From DAOTTW01 sp034437615 (GTDB lineage: Bacteria > Chloroflexota > Anaerolineae > Aggregatilineales > Phototrophicaceae), in the NCBI GenBank assembly GCA_034437615.1, contig DAOTTW010000008.1, positions 1 through 57,103 on the forward strand: a stretch of 57,103 nt of DNA. The letters run 5' to 3'. The notes under the pieces were generated by a model, which worked only from the letters and a program-made list of their open reading frames with translations, ran no database searches and was not told where the DNA came from. Shown in pieces: positions 8,578 to 15,856 of this stretch. Made by a program: the position numbers and the translations under genes. Every line of letters begins with the position of its first letter. The first letter of the stretch is position 1.

Positions 8578-8958
8578 TCACCCCGACGCCCGCAGCAACA
8601 ACAACACAAGCAACAGCAGATCAACCAACCAGGCAGGCGCTTGCACGGCAGCCTGTAGCGTCGCTGGCGGCGTCAGCGCGATGGGTGCCGCAGTGGGTGG
8701 CGGCTGCTGGCTGGGCACAAAAGGCCGATCAAACGATTGCGATGGTGCGATTTGCAGCGGGGGCTGCACGGCACGCGGCGTAGCAACCAGTCGTTGTGCG
8801 TTCGGACCGGGCGTGTATTCAGCGGGGTTCGGCAGCGTTGGCTGTCGAAACTGTTCTATGGTGATCTGGGAATTGGCCGTAATCTGTGCGGCGCTGCCAC
8901 CGACCAACAGGCCAAAGCAGCACAGCAAGCAGCCCAAGCGCATCAGGTTTCGGGTCAT
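8578..8958 (-). CDS. Small secreted or membrane-anchored proline-rich protein
   Basis: A 126-residue protein with a signal-like N-terminus (MTRNLMRLGCLLCCFGLLVG, then GSAAQ), including a cysteine pair that could suit a lipobox variant. A Pro/Gln/Thr-rich middle and a hydrophobic C-terminal helix (WLVDLLLLVLLLLRASG) follow. The start ATG 8958 overlaps the stop of the 62-residue gene by ATGA, which strongly suggests translational coupling and supports both genes. It is the last gene of the leuS run. Function unknown. Confidence 0.75.
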   Translation of the reverse strand: MTRNLMRLGCLLCCFGLLVGGSAAQITANSQITIEQFRQPTLPNPAEYTPGPNAQRLVATPRAVQPPLQIAPSQSFDRPFVPSQQPPPTAAPIALTPPATLQAAVQAPAWLVDLLLLVLLLLRASG

Positions 8959-9143
8959 TCGGTTAGCATCCCCTGCACTAGTTGTACGATCTCAGCGCCA
9001 TTCGGCAGCCCCTCACGCCAGAGCAGCGTCATATCCAGCGCGAAAGCAGGCAGCATTTGAAGATAATCAGTCAGCATGACATCGTAATCACTTGGTCGCA
9101 TCACTTGCGTTGGCTGGGGCTGATCGTTGGTTTTGTCGGTCAT
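8955..9143 (-). CDS. Small protein downstream of leuS
   Basis: A 62-residue protein with a polar N-terminus (TDKTNDQPQPTQVMR) and an amphipathic helical second half (DYDVMLTDYLQMLPAFALDM, then IVQLVQGML). GAGGG lies eight bases before the ATG. It starts 15 bases after the leuS stop and overlaps the next gene by ATGA, so it sits inside a three-gene transcription unit. I recognise no family. Confidence 0.75.
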   Translation of the reverse strand: MTDKTNDQPQPTQVMRPSDYDVMLTDYLQMLPAFALDMTLLWREGLPNGAEIVQLVQGMLTE

Positions 9144-9158
9144 GGTGTTGTCCCTCTG

Positions 9159-11930
9159 CTATAGCACGATGTTGACCTTCGGCTCCTGCCCCTTGCGTGA
9201 AGCAATGAAGATCAGCTTCTTGGGCTGGTTACCGTTCAGCGCACGCTGCGCCGCCTCGGATGCCAGCGCCAATTGCTTCGCCTCATCCTCAGCGACATCG
9301 GGCGGCACCTGCACCTTGTCTCGCGGCTTGCCGTTAATCATCACCACCAGATCAACCGCGTCTTCTTTGGCTTTCTCGGCGTCGTATTGCGGCCAGGGCT
9401 GCGTGTGTACGCTATAATCCCAGCCCATACGCGCCCACAGTTCCTCGGCCATGTGCGGCGCAACCGGGGCCATCAGGCGCAGCAGCACGCTAACGGCGTC
9501 ACGCCATGCGGTTTCGCCCAGGCTGCCGGATTTCAGCGCATCGCGCACGAAGTTCTTCAGCTTCATCTGATCGGCCACCGCACGGTTAAACGTGAAGCTC
9601 TCAAACGCACTGCTGACATCGTTGATGGCCTGATGTACCTTGCGTTCGACATCGCGGTTTGTCGCCTCGTCGCCGGGGCCATGCGCTTGACTGTTCACCA
9701 CAATATCCCAGACATCGCTCAGCCAGCCCGTCACGCCCTTGATGTTGTTTTCGTTCCAGGGGCCGCCCTTCTGCCAATCAAAATTGAACATCAGGTAGCC
9801 GCGCACCGTGTCAGAGCCGTAACGCGCCACTAGCTCATCAGGATTGACGACGTTGCCCTTGCTCTTGGACATGCGCTGGATTTCCAGATGGTGCTTTAGC
9901 TGGTTGACCGTGTTCTCGCCTTCGATGTCAGGGATGATGACCTCGGTATCCGGCGTTGCTTCCACGATTTCGACGGTGCTGCCCTGGCCGACACGCAGCA
10001 CATCTTCGCGGCGGCTCATCAGTTCACCCACCACGCCATCGAAGCCTTGCGGCACGCTGTTGCGCTCGGCCACTTCGATGCGCTCCGCAAACAGGCGACC
10101 ATTCTTAAACGTCCCCGTGCACAGCAGCCAATCGCCAGGGCGTTCAGCGCCTAGCACCTGCCCCTGATTGCGCAGCAGCAGCATCGGCTCATCAAACGCG
10201 CCTTCGGGGTCGCGGCCATGCTGCTTCATGATTTCGGCGGCTTCATCGTAAATGCCCAGGTCACGCAGCGCCTTCGTAAAGAAGCGCGTATACATCAGGT
10301 GCATGGTGGCATGTTCCGCGCCACCCGTATACACATCGACAGGCAGCCAGTACGCCGCTTCTTGCGGGTCAAACGGCCCCTGATCGTATTGCGGCGACAG
10401 ATAGCGCAGTTGATACCACGACGAACACATAAACGTATCCATCGTATCGGTTTCGCGGCGCTTGCCATTGCCCGCATCCAGGAATTCCTCGTGGTAGGTC
10501 AGCGGGCTACGACCACTCGGCAGGAAGTTCACGTTTTCCGGCAGTTCAACGGGCAATTCGTCATCCGGCACGCTGGCTGTGTTGCCGTTCTGATCGTACA
10601 CAATCGGGATGGGGCTGCCCCAGTAGCGCTGGCGGCTAATCAGCCAATCCCGCAGGCGATAGTTCACGTCCTCACGCCCGATGCCCTGTGCTTCCAGGTA
10701 ATCAATCACCGCGCTGATAGCCGGATTTTTGCGGCCTTTTTCGCCGTTGTTCACCGTGCCATCAAATTGACCGCTGTTTATCATGGTACCGGGGCCAGCA
10801 TAGGCTTCTGTCACGTTCTCCATGTCAAAATCAACGTCTGCGGGCGGCTGCACAATGGGCACGATATCCAGGCCGTATTTCGTCGCGAATGCAAAGTCGC
10901 GTTGGTCGCCAAAGGGCACGGCCATGATCGCGCCTGTGCCGTAGCTAATCATGACGTAATCCGCAATCCAGATGGGAATGCGTGCTGCGTTCACCGGGTT
11001 GATGGCATACGCGCCCGTCCAGACGCCGGTTTTCTCGCGTTCATCCGATAGGCGCTCGATCTCGGTGGCGTTAGCTGCCTGCTGCACGTAGGCCTGCACC
11101 GCGTCGCGCTGCGCCGCCGTCGTGATCTTCTCCACCAGCTTGTGTTCGGGGGCCAGCACCATAAACGTCGCCCCCCACAGCGTATCTGGCCGCGTCGTGA
11201 ACACCGTGATGGCGTCGTCGCCTGCCTCGGTCTTGAACGTGACCTGTGCGCCCTCACTGCGCCCAATCCAGTTGGTCTGCATGATTTTCACGGGTTCGGG
11301 CCAGTCCAGCGCCTCAAAGTTCAGCAGTTCGTCGGCGTATTTCGTGATGCCGAAAAACCACTGCGTCATCAGCTTCTGAATCACAGGCTGGCCGGTGCGC
11401 TCGTCCTTGCCGTCAATCACCTGCTCGTTGGCCAGCACCGTTTGCAGCGTATCGGACCAGTTGACCAGCGCCTCACCGCGATAGGCCAGGTCGTTCTCAT
11501 AGAATTGCTTGAAGAACCACTCGGTCCACTTGTAATATGCCGGCGTGCTGCTGATGGCCTCGCGCTCCCAATCGAACATCGCGCCCATGCTACGCAGTTG
11601 CTTGCGCATCCGCTCAATGTTGGCGTAGGTCCACTTCCAGGGATGAATATTGCGCGAGATGGCGGCTTGTTCGGCGGGCAGGCCAAACGCATCAAAGCCC
11701 ATCGGGAATAGCACGTTATAGCCCTGCATACGCATGTAGCGGGCGCGTGCATCCGAGGGCGTCATGGCGTACCAGTGGCCGATGTGCAGGTCACCGGATG
11801 GATAGGGCAGCATCGTCAGGGCGTAGTGCTTGGGCTTGTCCCAGTCCACCTGAGAACGGTATAGCTGCGTTTCGTCCCAGCGTTGTTGCCATTTTTGCTC
11901 GATGTCTTGCGGGTTATAGGTTGCGCTCAT
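9159..11930 (-). CDS. leuS: Leucyl-tRNA synthetase
   Basis: Attaches leucine to tRNA-Leu. The 923-residue class I synthetase has the HIGH signature as DLHIGH at residues 47-52, and KMSKS as MSKSKGNVVNPDE beginning at residue 687. Between these lies the CP1 editing domain with the TTRPDTLWGATFMVLAPEH segment. The C-terminal part holds the anticodon-binding helical domain (LLRLMAPVAPHMAEELWARM) and the final bacterial-type domain ending MINGKPR, then KLIFIASRKGQEPKVNIVL. The length is at the long end for bacterial LeuRS, with a roughly 40-residue charged insert near 600-640. It heads a run with the two small genes downstream. Confidence 0.97.
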   Translation of the reverse strand: MSATYNPQDIEQKWQQRWDETQLYRSQVDWDKPKHYALTMLPYPSGDLHIGHWYAMTPSDARARYMRMQGYNVLFPMGFDAFGLPAEQAAISRNIHPWKWTYANIERMRKQLRSMGAMFDWEREAISSTPAYYKWTEWFFKQFYENDLAYRGEALVNWSDTLQTVLANEQVIDGKDERTGQPVIQKLMTQWFFGITKYADELLNFEALDWPEPVKIMQTNWIGRSEGAQVTFKTEAGDDAITVFTTRPDTLWGATFMVLAPEHKLVEKITTAAQRDAVQAYVQQAANATEIERLSDEREKTGVWTGAYAINPVNAARIPIWIADYVMISYGTGAIMAVPFGDQRDFAFATKYGLDIVPIVQPPADVDFDMENVTEAYAGPGTMINSGQFDGTVNNGEKGRKNPAISAVIDYLEAQGIGREDVNYRLRDWLISRQRYWGSPIPIVYDQNGNTASVPDDELPVELPENVNFLPSGRSPLTYHEEFLDAGNGKRRETDTMDTFMCSSWYQLRYLSPQYDQGPFDPQEAAYWLPVDVYTGGAEHATMHLMYTRFFTKALRDLGIYDEAAEIMKQHGRDPEGAFDEPMLLLRNQGQVLGAERPGDWLLCTGTFKNGRLFAERIEVAERNSVPQGFDGVVGELMSRREDVLRVGQGSTVEIVEATPDTEVIIPDIEGENTVNQLKHHLEIQRMSKSKGNVVNPDELVARYGSDTVRGYLMFNFDWQKGGPWNENNIKGVTGWLSDVWDIVVNSQAHGPGDEATNRDVERKVHQAINDVSSAFESFTFNRAVADQMKLKNFVRDALKSGSLGETAWRDAVSVLLRLMAPVAPHMAEELWARMGWDYSVHTQPWPQYDAEKAKEDAVDLVVMINGKPRDKVQVPPDVAEDEAKQLALASEAAQRALNGNQPKKLIFIASRKGQEPKVNIVL

Positions 11931-12461
11931 GGTGTGTGTGTCTCTCCGAGTTCGTTGGTCGCGTTGTGCTATGAGTCATGGGCAAGCTGTGTTGCGTGCT
12001 GAACGACGCGCACAGTAATAGCAAGGGTGCCTGCATTGTACCAGCGAAAAAGCCTGCATTCGCTAGTAAACGTCGGCGCAAATACTATGGCGGTTTGCGG
12101 ACGCACCGAGGCGCTTCTCTACGAACGGTGCCCTGTAGGGATGCCATTCTTGGCGTCCGAGCGGCGTCAGCCGCATTGGGGGTTCATTTCCGCCGTGCTT
12201 TACTGGTTTTAGCTGCGGCTTTCGCGTTGCAAATGGTGAGTGACCGGAGAGTGTAGGGGCGGGGAACGGCAAGGCACCGCTACGCAAGTAAAAAGCGGGC
12301 GGCCTCGGACCCTATGCAATAGATGTTGGGGATAATCTTCATCGTGCTACCTGTGCGATCCGATAACGTTTACTTTCAGGAATAGAGCGCAGCACGCTGT
12401 ACCCCTGCGCACACAGCATCCGCTGTTGTCGTGGGGGTCCGGCGTGCCAGACCTAAAGAGA
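11931..12461. other. Gene-poor intergenic region upstream of leuS
   Basis: About 530 bases without a supported gene. It contains one palindromic repeat (12099-12174). The remaining sequence (12180-12460) shows only short shadow frames. I see no RNA gene or clear promoter here. Confidence 0.5.
12099..12174. repeat. Palindromic intergenic repeat (short form)
   Basis: The same arrangement as 8391-8465: an imperfect left hairpin, CTACGAACGGTGCCCTGTAG, then GATGCCATTCTTGGCGTC and GCGGCGTCAGCCGC. The right hairpin stem differs from the sister copy by paired changes (GACACCC/GGGTGTC versus GATGCC/GGCGTC). Confidence 0.8.
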
Positions 12462-12647
12462 CTAATAGCCCTGATTGTACGGGTTGTCATCACGATCAAC
12501 TTGTGGCGGATTATCATACACGGGTACGGGTACTCGTGCGGGTTCACGGTGCTTGTAGTCAGGGTCCAACAGTTCGTTCAGGCGGTCAGCTACTTCACGC
12601 CCAATTTCGACCAGATCGTCCCACAGTGTACGCCCGTGCTCATTCAT
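12462..12647 (-). CDS. Small acidic/proline-rich protein
   Basis: A 61-residue protein. The N-terminal half is a predicted helix (TLWDDLVEIGREVADRLNEL) and the C-terminal half is proline/arginine-rich and disordered (REPARVPVPVYDNPPQVDRD). AAAGG lies eight bases before the ATG, which is the main support. It lies 83 bases downstream of tRNA-Ala on the same strand, so it might be read through from that promoter. No family recognised. Confidence 0.65.
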   Translation of the reverse strand: MNEHGRTLWDDLVEIGREVADRLNELLDPDYKHREPARVPVPVYDNPPQVDRDDNPYNQGY

Positions 12648-12730
12648 GATGTCGGCCTTTCAGCTTTGCATCTTGGTGCTACTGTACAACTCAGTGCCAT
12701 AATTGGCATGTTACTTTCTCGGTGCATCAG

Positions 12731-12803
12731 TGGACCTAATGAGACTCGAACTCATGACCTCTTCAATGCCATTGAAGCGCTCTCCCAACTGAGCTATAGG
12801 CCC
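12731..12803 (-). tRNA. tRNA-Ala (anticodon GGC)
   Basis: The minus strand folds into a complete cloverleaf of 73 bases: acceptor GGGCCTA/TAGGTCC, D arm GCTC-AGTTGGGA-GAGC, anticodon arm CTTCA-ATGGCAT-TGAAG with anticodon GGC, and T arm ATGAG-TTCGAGT-CTCAT. The discriminator is A. The acceptor stem has the G3-U70 wobble pair, the identity element for alanyl-tRNA synthetase. The CCA end is not encoded. Confidence 0.97.
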
Positions 12804-12863
12804 TGCTCTACTCAAGCAGTATAGTAAGCGTCGTGTTGCCTGTCAATGGCGTGTTGACAACGC

Positions 12864-13103
12864 TCAGGACGCGCCAACACCCTGCTTACGCAATGCTTCT
12901 CGCATCTCCTGCGTTACATCATCCGGCGGGCTGACAGGACGCGGACCACGCGCCAAAAAATCCTCGAAGGTTTGCTCGTTACCGCTACCCGCACAGGCGC
13001 ACCCCGGTTCATCAAACCAGCGGATCACGCGCTCATCGTAATCAATTTCTGCGCCCATGACGCCATTGCTGCTTGCGTTGTGCCACATCCACGCGGTTTG
13101 CAT
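12864..13103 (-). CDS. Small protein, paralogue of the 8042 gene
   Basis: A 79-residue protein. AAGGGAG lies eight bases before ATG 13103. It starts with an aromatic cluster (WMWHN), then EIDYDERVIRWFDEPG, a short CACAG with two cysteines, EQTFEDFLARG, and a helix DDVTQEMREALRKQG. The pattern matches the 100-residue protein at 8042-8344 from the W-x-W motif to the final helix, minus that protein's basic tail. The two cysteines are unique to this copy. Function unknown. Its 5' side abuts an intergenic repeat at 13135. Confidence 0.75.
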   Translation of the reverse strand: MQTAWMWHNASSNGVMGAEIDYDERVIRWFDEPGCACAGSGNEQTFEDFLARGPRPVSPPDDVTQEMREALRKQGVGAS

Positions 13104-13134
13104 ACCGCTTGCTCCCTTCGATTAATGGCTATTC

Positions 13135-13320
13135 GTAACGGCTCAGCCCTCACCCCAAACCCCTTTACAGGGGTAGGTATTTCGGCGGACGTGCCATTGC
13201 ACGTCCCTACACAACCGCTGTAAACCGTAGGGACACCCAATGGGGTGTCCGGGGCGGCGTCAGCCGCCATAAAATACGATCAAACATCAAATACCTACCC
13301 CTGTAAACCCCAAACCCCTC
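13135..13320. repeat. MITE-like intergenic element, copy 2 (core 13168-13303)
   Basis: Outer end GTAACGGCTCAG at 13135, then CCCTCACCCCAAACCCC. The core from CAGGGGTAGGTATTT (13168) to AAATACCTACCCCTG (ending 13303) has perfect 15-base inverted termini. The core is the same length (136 bases) as at 159-294 and carries the same three internal palindromes. The right outer arm is degraded, and gene 13387 begins to read 66 bases further on. Confidence 0.88.
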
Positions 13321-13386
13321 CGGTCTTCCCCGCCTACGGGGGAGATGTACCGCAGGCGTTTATTTAACCGACGTTCAGGATATGCG

Positions 13387-13875
13387 CTAAGCCTCGCTGA
13401 TTTCCAGCAAGGTCTGCCCACGCTCCACCACATCGCCCGCCTTGACATGCACCTGCTGCACAGTGCCATCAGTCGGCGCGGCCACGCGAATCTCCATCTT
13501 CATCGCTTCCAACACGACAAGCGTCTGACCCGCCTCGACGCTATCACCCGCGCTGACCGCAACCGCCATCACCTGGCCGGGCATCTGCGCCGTCAGGTCA
13601 CCCGCCGCGCCTGCGGCCCGCCTGCGCCTGCGCTGGTCGCTGACGGTAAGCGCAAAACGCCCACCATCCACCTGCACATAACGCTGATCGTCCGCGCTAG
13701 CCGTGTATGCAATCTGCTGCTGCTGCTCATGCCGCAGCAGCCAGCCGCCATCGGCTAGCTGTGTGGCCTGTATTACAATTTCTCGGCCATCCAGCATCAC
13801 CTGATAACGGCCATCGGGCAGGCGTTGCAGGTCTAGCGTGTGCGTCTGATTGTTGTGTTCGTAGCTGTAGCGCAT
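13387..13875 (-). CDS. Biotin carrier half of a split acyl-CoA carboxylase alpha subunit
   Basis: A 162-residue protein. Residues 93-162 are a biotinyl domain with the biotinylated lysine in EAMKME (Lys126). Residues 1-80 are not the usual AccB N-terminus. They resemble the BT domain that joins biotin carboxylase to the carrier in methylcrotonyl- and propionyl-CoA carboxylase alpha subunits (DGRYQVMLDGREIVI). A basic run QRRRRRAAG precedes the biotinyl domain. The matching biotin carboxylase is at 15857-17374 on the same strand, separated by three unrelated genes. Gaps along the run are 12-31 bases, so the five are probably one transcript. The substrate (propionyl, methylcrotonyl, other) cannot be told, as no carboxyltransferase subunit is in the window. 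Confidence 0.92.
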   Translation of the reverse strand: MRYSYEHNNQTHTLDLQRLPDGRYQVMLDGREIVIQATQLADGGWLLRHEQQQQIAYTASADDQRYVQVDGGRFALTVSDQRRRRRAAGAAGDLTAQMPGQVMAVAVSAGDSVEAGQTLVVLEAMKMEIRVAAPTDGTVQQVHVKAGDVVERGQTLLEISEA

Positions 13876-13889
13876 CGGCTTATCTTATC

Positions 13890-14639
13890 TCATGGGCATT
13901 CGGCGTAATTCGGGTAAAGGCGCTGGCTGGTTTCGGCTAGCTCAGCAACTAGCTCAGCAGGATACACAAGGCTAAGACTACGCACCGTCGAATCGTCTAG
14001 CGGATGCAGCCAGTAGTGAATGCTGTACGCTATGTCGTTTAGTTCACCGTCAATCTGATACAGCCTGACACCGCTCGTCGTCTCGCACTGTGCGGCGATC
14101 TGCCAGGGCTGATACGCGCCCCAGATGACATCCAGAAAAGCCGCATCGAAGAACGTCTCAATCGCCGCCGGATCACCGAAGTTATAGGCCACCACCTGCG
14201 CCAGTGCGCCGGATGCGTTGTTTTCCCAGATGATGCTCGGCTGGTTGTTCTGGTCGCTGGCATCGCGCACGCGCCAATTTGCCGGGGTCAGGCCCGTATC
14301 CGCGAAGGCAAACAGGTCGTACAGTTGGCGCTCAGCCAGCATCGGCTCCGGCATCTCTAGCACAATAGCCACTGCTGAAGCTGGCAAACCTGCGCCCGTT
14401 GCTGGTTCCGGCTCTGGTGTGGTCTCCGGCAGCAGGTCTAATGGCGCGAGTTGTGTCGCCTCTGGTGTGTGGGTCGGCGTCGCCATTACTGGCTTTACGG
14501 GGATCGTCGTCGCCTGCTGCACCACCGCAACGGGTGTCAAGTCTTGCTCCATTACAATAGTCTGTTCCTGACGTACCCCGAAAAACAAATAACCCAGGAA
14601 CATCAGCAGGCTTATCAAAAAACCGATTACAGCGCTCAT
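13890..14639 (-). CDS. Membrane-anchored exported protein of unknown function
   Basis: A 249-residue protein with an N-terminal hydrophobic helix at about 4-22 (IGFLISLLMFLGYLFFG). A Thr/Pro-rich linker follows at about 35-85 (TPTHTPEATQ, LPETTPEPEPATG), then a globular domain to the end with two cysteines (QCETTSG, YAECP). GGAGG lies four bases before the ATG. It is the third of three genes lying between the two halves of the carboxylase, 14 bases upstream of the carrier gene. One hand-counted line (14221-14280) gives 34/60 GC. I recognise no family. Confidence 0.85.
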   Translation of the reverse strand: MSAVIGFLISLLMFLGYLFFGVRQEQTIVMEQDLTPVAVVQQATTIPVKPVMATPTHTPEATQLAPLDLLPETTPEPEPATGAGLPASAVAIVLEMPEPMLAERQLYDLFAFADTGLTPANWRVRDASDQNNQPSIIWENNASGALAQVVAYNFGDPAAIETFFDAAFLDVIWGAYQPWQIAAQCETTSGVRLYQIDGELNDIAYSIHYWLHPLDDSTVRSLSLVYPAELVAELAETSQRLYPNYAECP

Positions 14640-14651
14640 TGGCCCTCCACA

Positions 14652-15212
14652 TTAAACCTGTGTGATTGTCTGCACATCATCGAGGAACTGCTCAAAGGCA
14701 GCTTCATGCGTCTCGAACTGTTCATAACGCCCGGATAGCAGGATAAACGACTGCCCAACAGAATCTAACATCCACACTTGCCAGCGCGCTTGGAGTGTTT
14801 GTTGGAAAATCTGCGATTTATCGACAACGGCCTCGCTCATAAAAGCCAAAAAGCCGATCACTGCGATTAACACAATACTGATTACTCGCAATGGTCCGGC
14901 AACCGATGTGGAAGCCCATTCAGAACTACTAATCGCCACAATGCTTGCCGCTAGACAAAAAATGATCGCCCCACTGAATAACGGAATTCGCTTGCCAAAC
15001 GAATAACGTGACGATAGCCTGCGTTCTTCACGTTTGGCTGCTTTCAAGTGATCTAGCCATTCGTACACAAAGCCTTTGCGATTCGCAGACAACTTTAGTG
15101 CGTCGATGCTTTCTTTCAGAGAATCAGGATTGATCGTTATAACCGTAGTCGGGTCCGAAAGCCGCTTTACGATCCGACGTCCATACACCGGGTTGAATTC
15201 TATGCTTGCCAT
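14652..15212 (-). CDS. 2TM SLATT-like protein 1
   Basis: A 186-residue protein. A basic N-terminal region (REERRLSSRYSFGKRI) leads into two transmembrane helices at about 76-95 and 108-127, followed by a helical cytoplasmic tail (IFQQTLQARWQVWMLDSVGQ, then AAFEQFLDDVQTI). Two central helices flanked by amphipathic helices is the layout of SLATT/DUF4231 proteins, predicted pore-forming effectors in SMODS/SLOG conflict systems. That match is from memory of the fold pattern, not from a search. It is adjacent to a second 2TM protein. The GC content of the pair is visibly lower than the carboxylase genes. No nucleotidyltransferase or SLOG gene is seen beside it. Confidence 0.8.
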   Translation of the reverse strand: MASIEFNPVYGRRIVKRLSDPTTVITINPDSLKESIDALKLSANRKGFVYEWLDHLKAAKREERRLSSRYSFGKRIPLFSGAIIFCLAASIVAISSSEWASTSVAGPLRVISIVLIAVIGFLAFMSEAVVDKSQIFQQTLQARWQVWMLDSVGQSFILLSGRYEQFETHEAAFEQFLDDVQTITQV

Positions 15213-15243
15213 AGCTCGTTCGTTCCTAATCTGTTTTCCTAAC

Positions 15244-15843
15244 CTAGTTTACATCGGTTTGTCCACTTTGGTGTGTATCATCGCCTATGTCAGTCTGAGC
15301 ACTGCTGTAATCTGTTCTTAGTCGGCTTGGTGGAAAGTCCTCATGAGTAACAAGGGTCATGAAATAACCTGGTTCGTTATTGCGGATAGTGTCTAACCGA
15401 TACCAGAACAATTTCAAAGCTTGCTTATGTGCTAAGCCTTCGTAGTCATGCGTTTGCTGTAACAGCCTTTTGCCATCAGTCTCATACGCATTGGCCTTCT
15501 GCTTGATGCTTTGCAAATCGGCAGATGACCTTTGTTCGAGTTTACCTTGCCAAGATTCCAAAAAAGCAATTAAAACGGTGGGCAGTAACACCAGCAATGG
15601 ATTCACAGCTAGCAATGCAACACTTAAAGCTGTCAACGCGATAATCGTTGGGCGTATTGTCTGCCGTATTTGCTCACTATTTTTGACTCGTCTTTCTTGT
15701 TCAAAGATGGCTGTACGCCAATCATCAAGTTGACCCAACCAAAGTAAACGCAACTCTTTTTTCTGTTCTTTATCAAAGAGGGATGAATTAATCAAATCGT
15801 AGTAGCGTTGCTTCTGACGTTCCCATTCCGCTTTTGTCACCAT
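15244..15843 (-). CDS. 2TM SLATT-like protein 2
   Basis: A 199-residue protein. Residues 1-62 are charged helix (KKELRLLWLGQLDDWRTAIF), two hydrophobic helices at about 64-80 and 81-97 follow, and then a long amphipathic helix (WQGKLEQRSSADLQSIKQKA). The C-terminal 30 residues are polar. The architecture resembles SLATT/DUF4231 membrane effectors and mirrors the neighbour at 14652. Hand counts of two 60-base lines (15361 and 15541) give 24 and 25 GC, about 41 %, against 42 of 60 in the carboxylase at 16141. This points to different ancestry. It starts 13 bases after the biotin carboxylase stop. Confidence 0.8.
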   Translation of the reverse strand: MVTKAEWERQKQRYYDLINSSLFDKEQKKELRLLWLGQLDDWRTAIFEQERRVKNSEQIRQTIRPTIIALTALSVALLAVNPLLVLLPTVLIAFLESWQGKLEQRSSADLQSIKQKANAYETDGKRLLQQTHDYEGLAHKQALKLFWYRLDTIRNNEPGYFMTLVTHEDFPPSRLRTDYSSAQTDIGDDTHQSGQTDVN

Positions 15844-15856
15844 GCAAGCGTTGCCC

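Noticed and set aside
10218..11051. 277-residue plus-strand frame inside leuS
   Set aside because: Antisense shadow of leuS with no domain.
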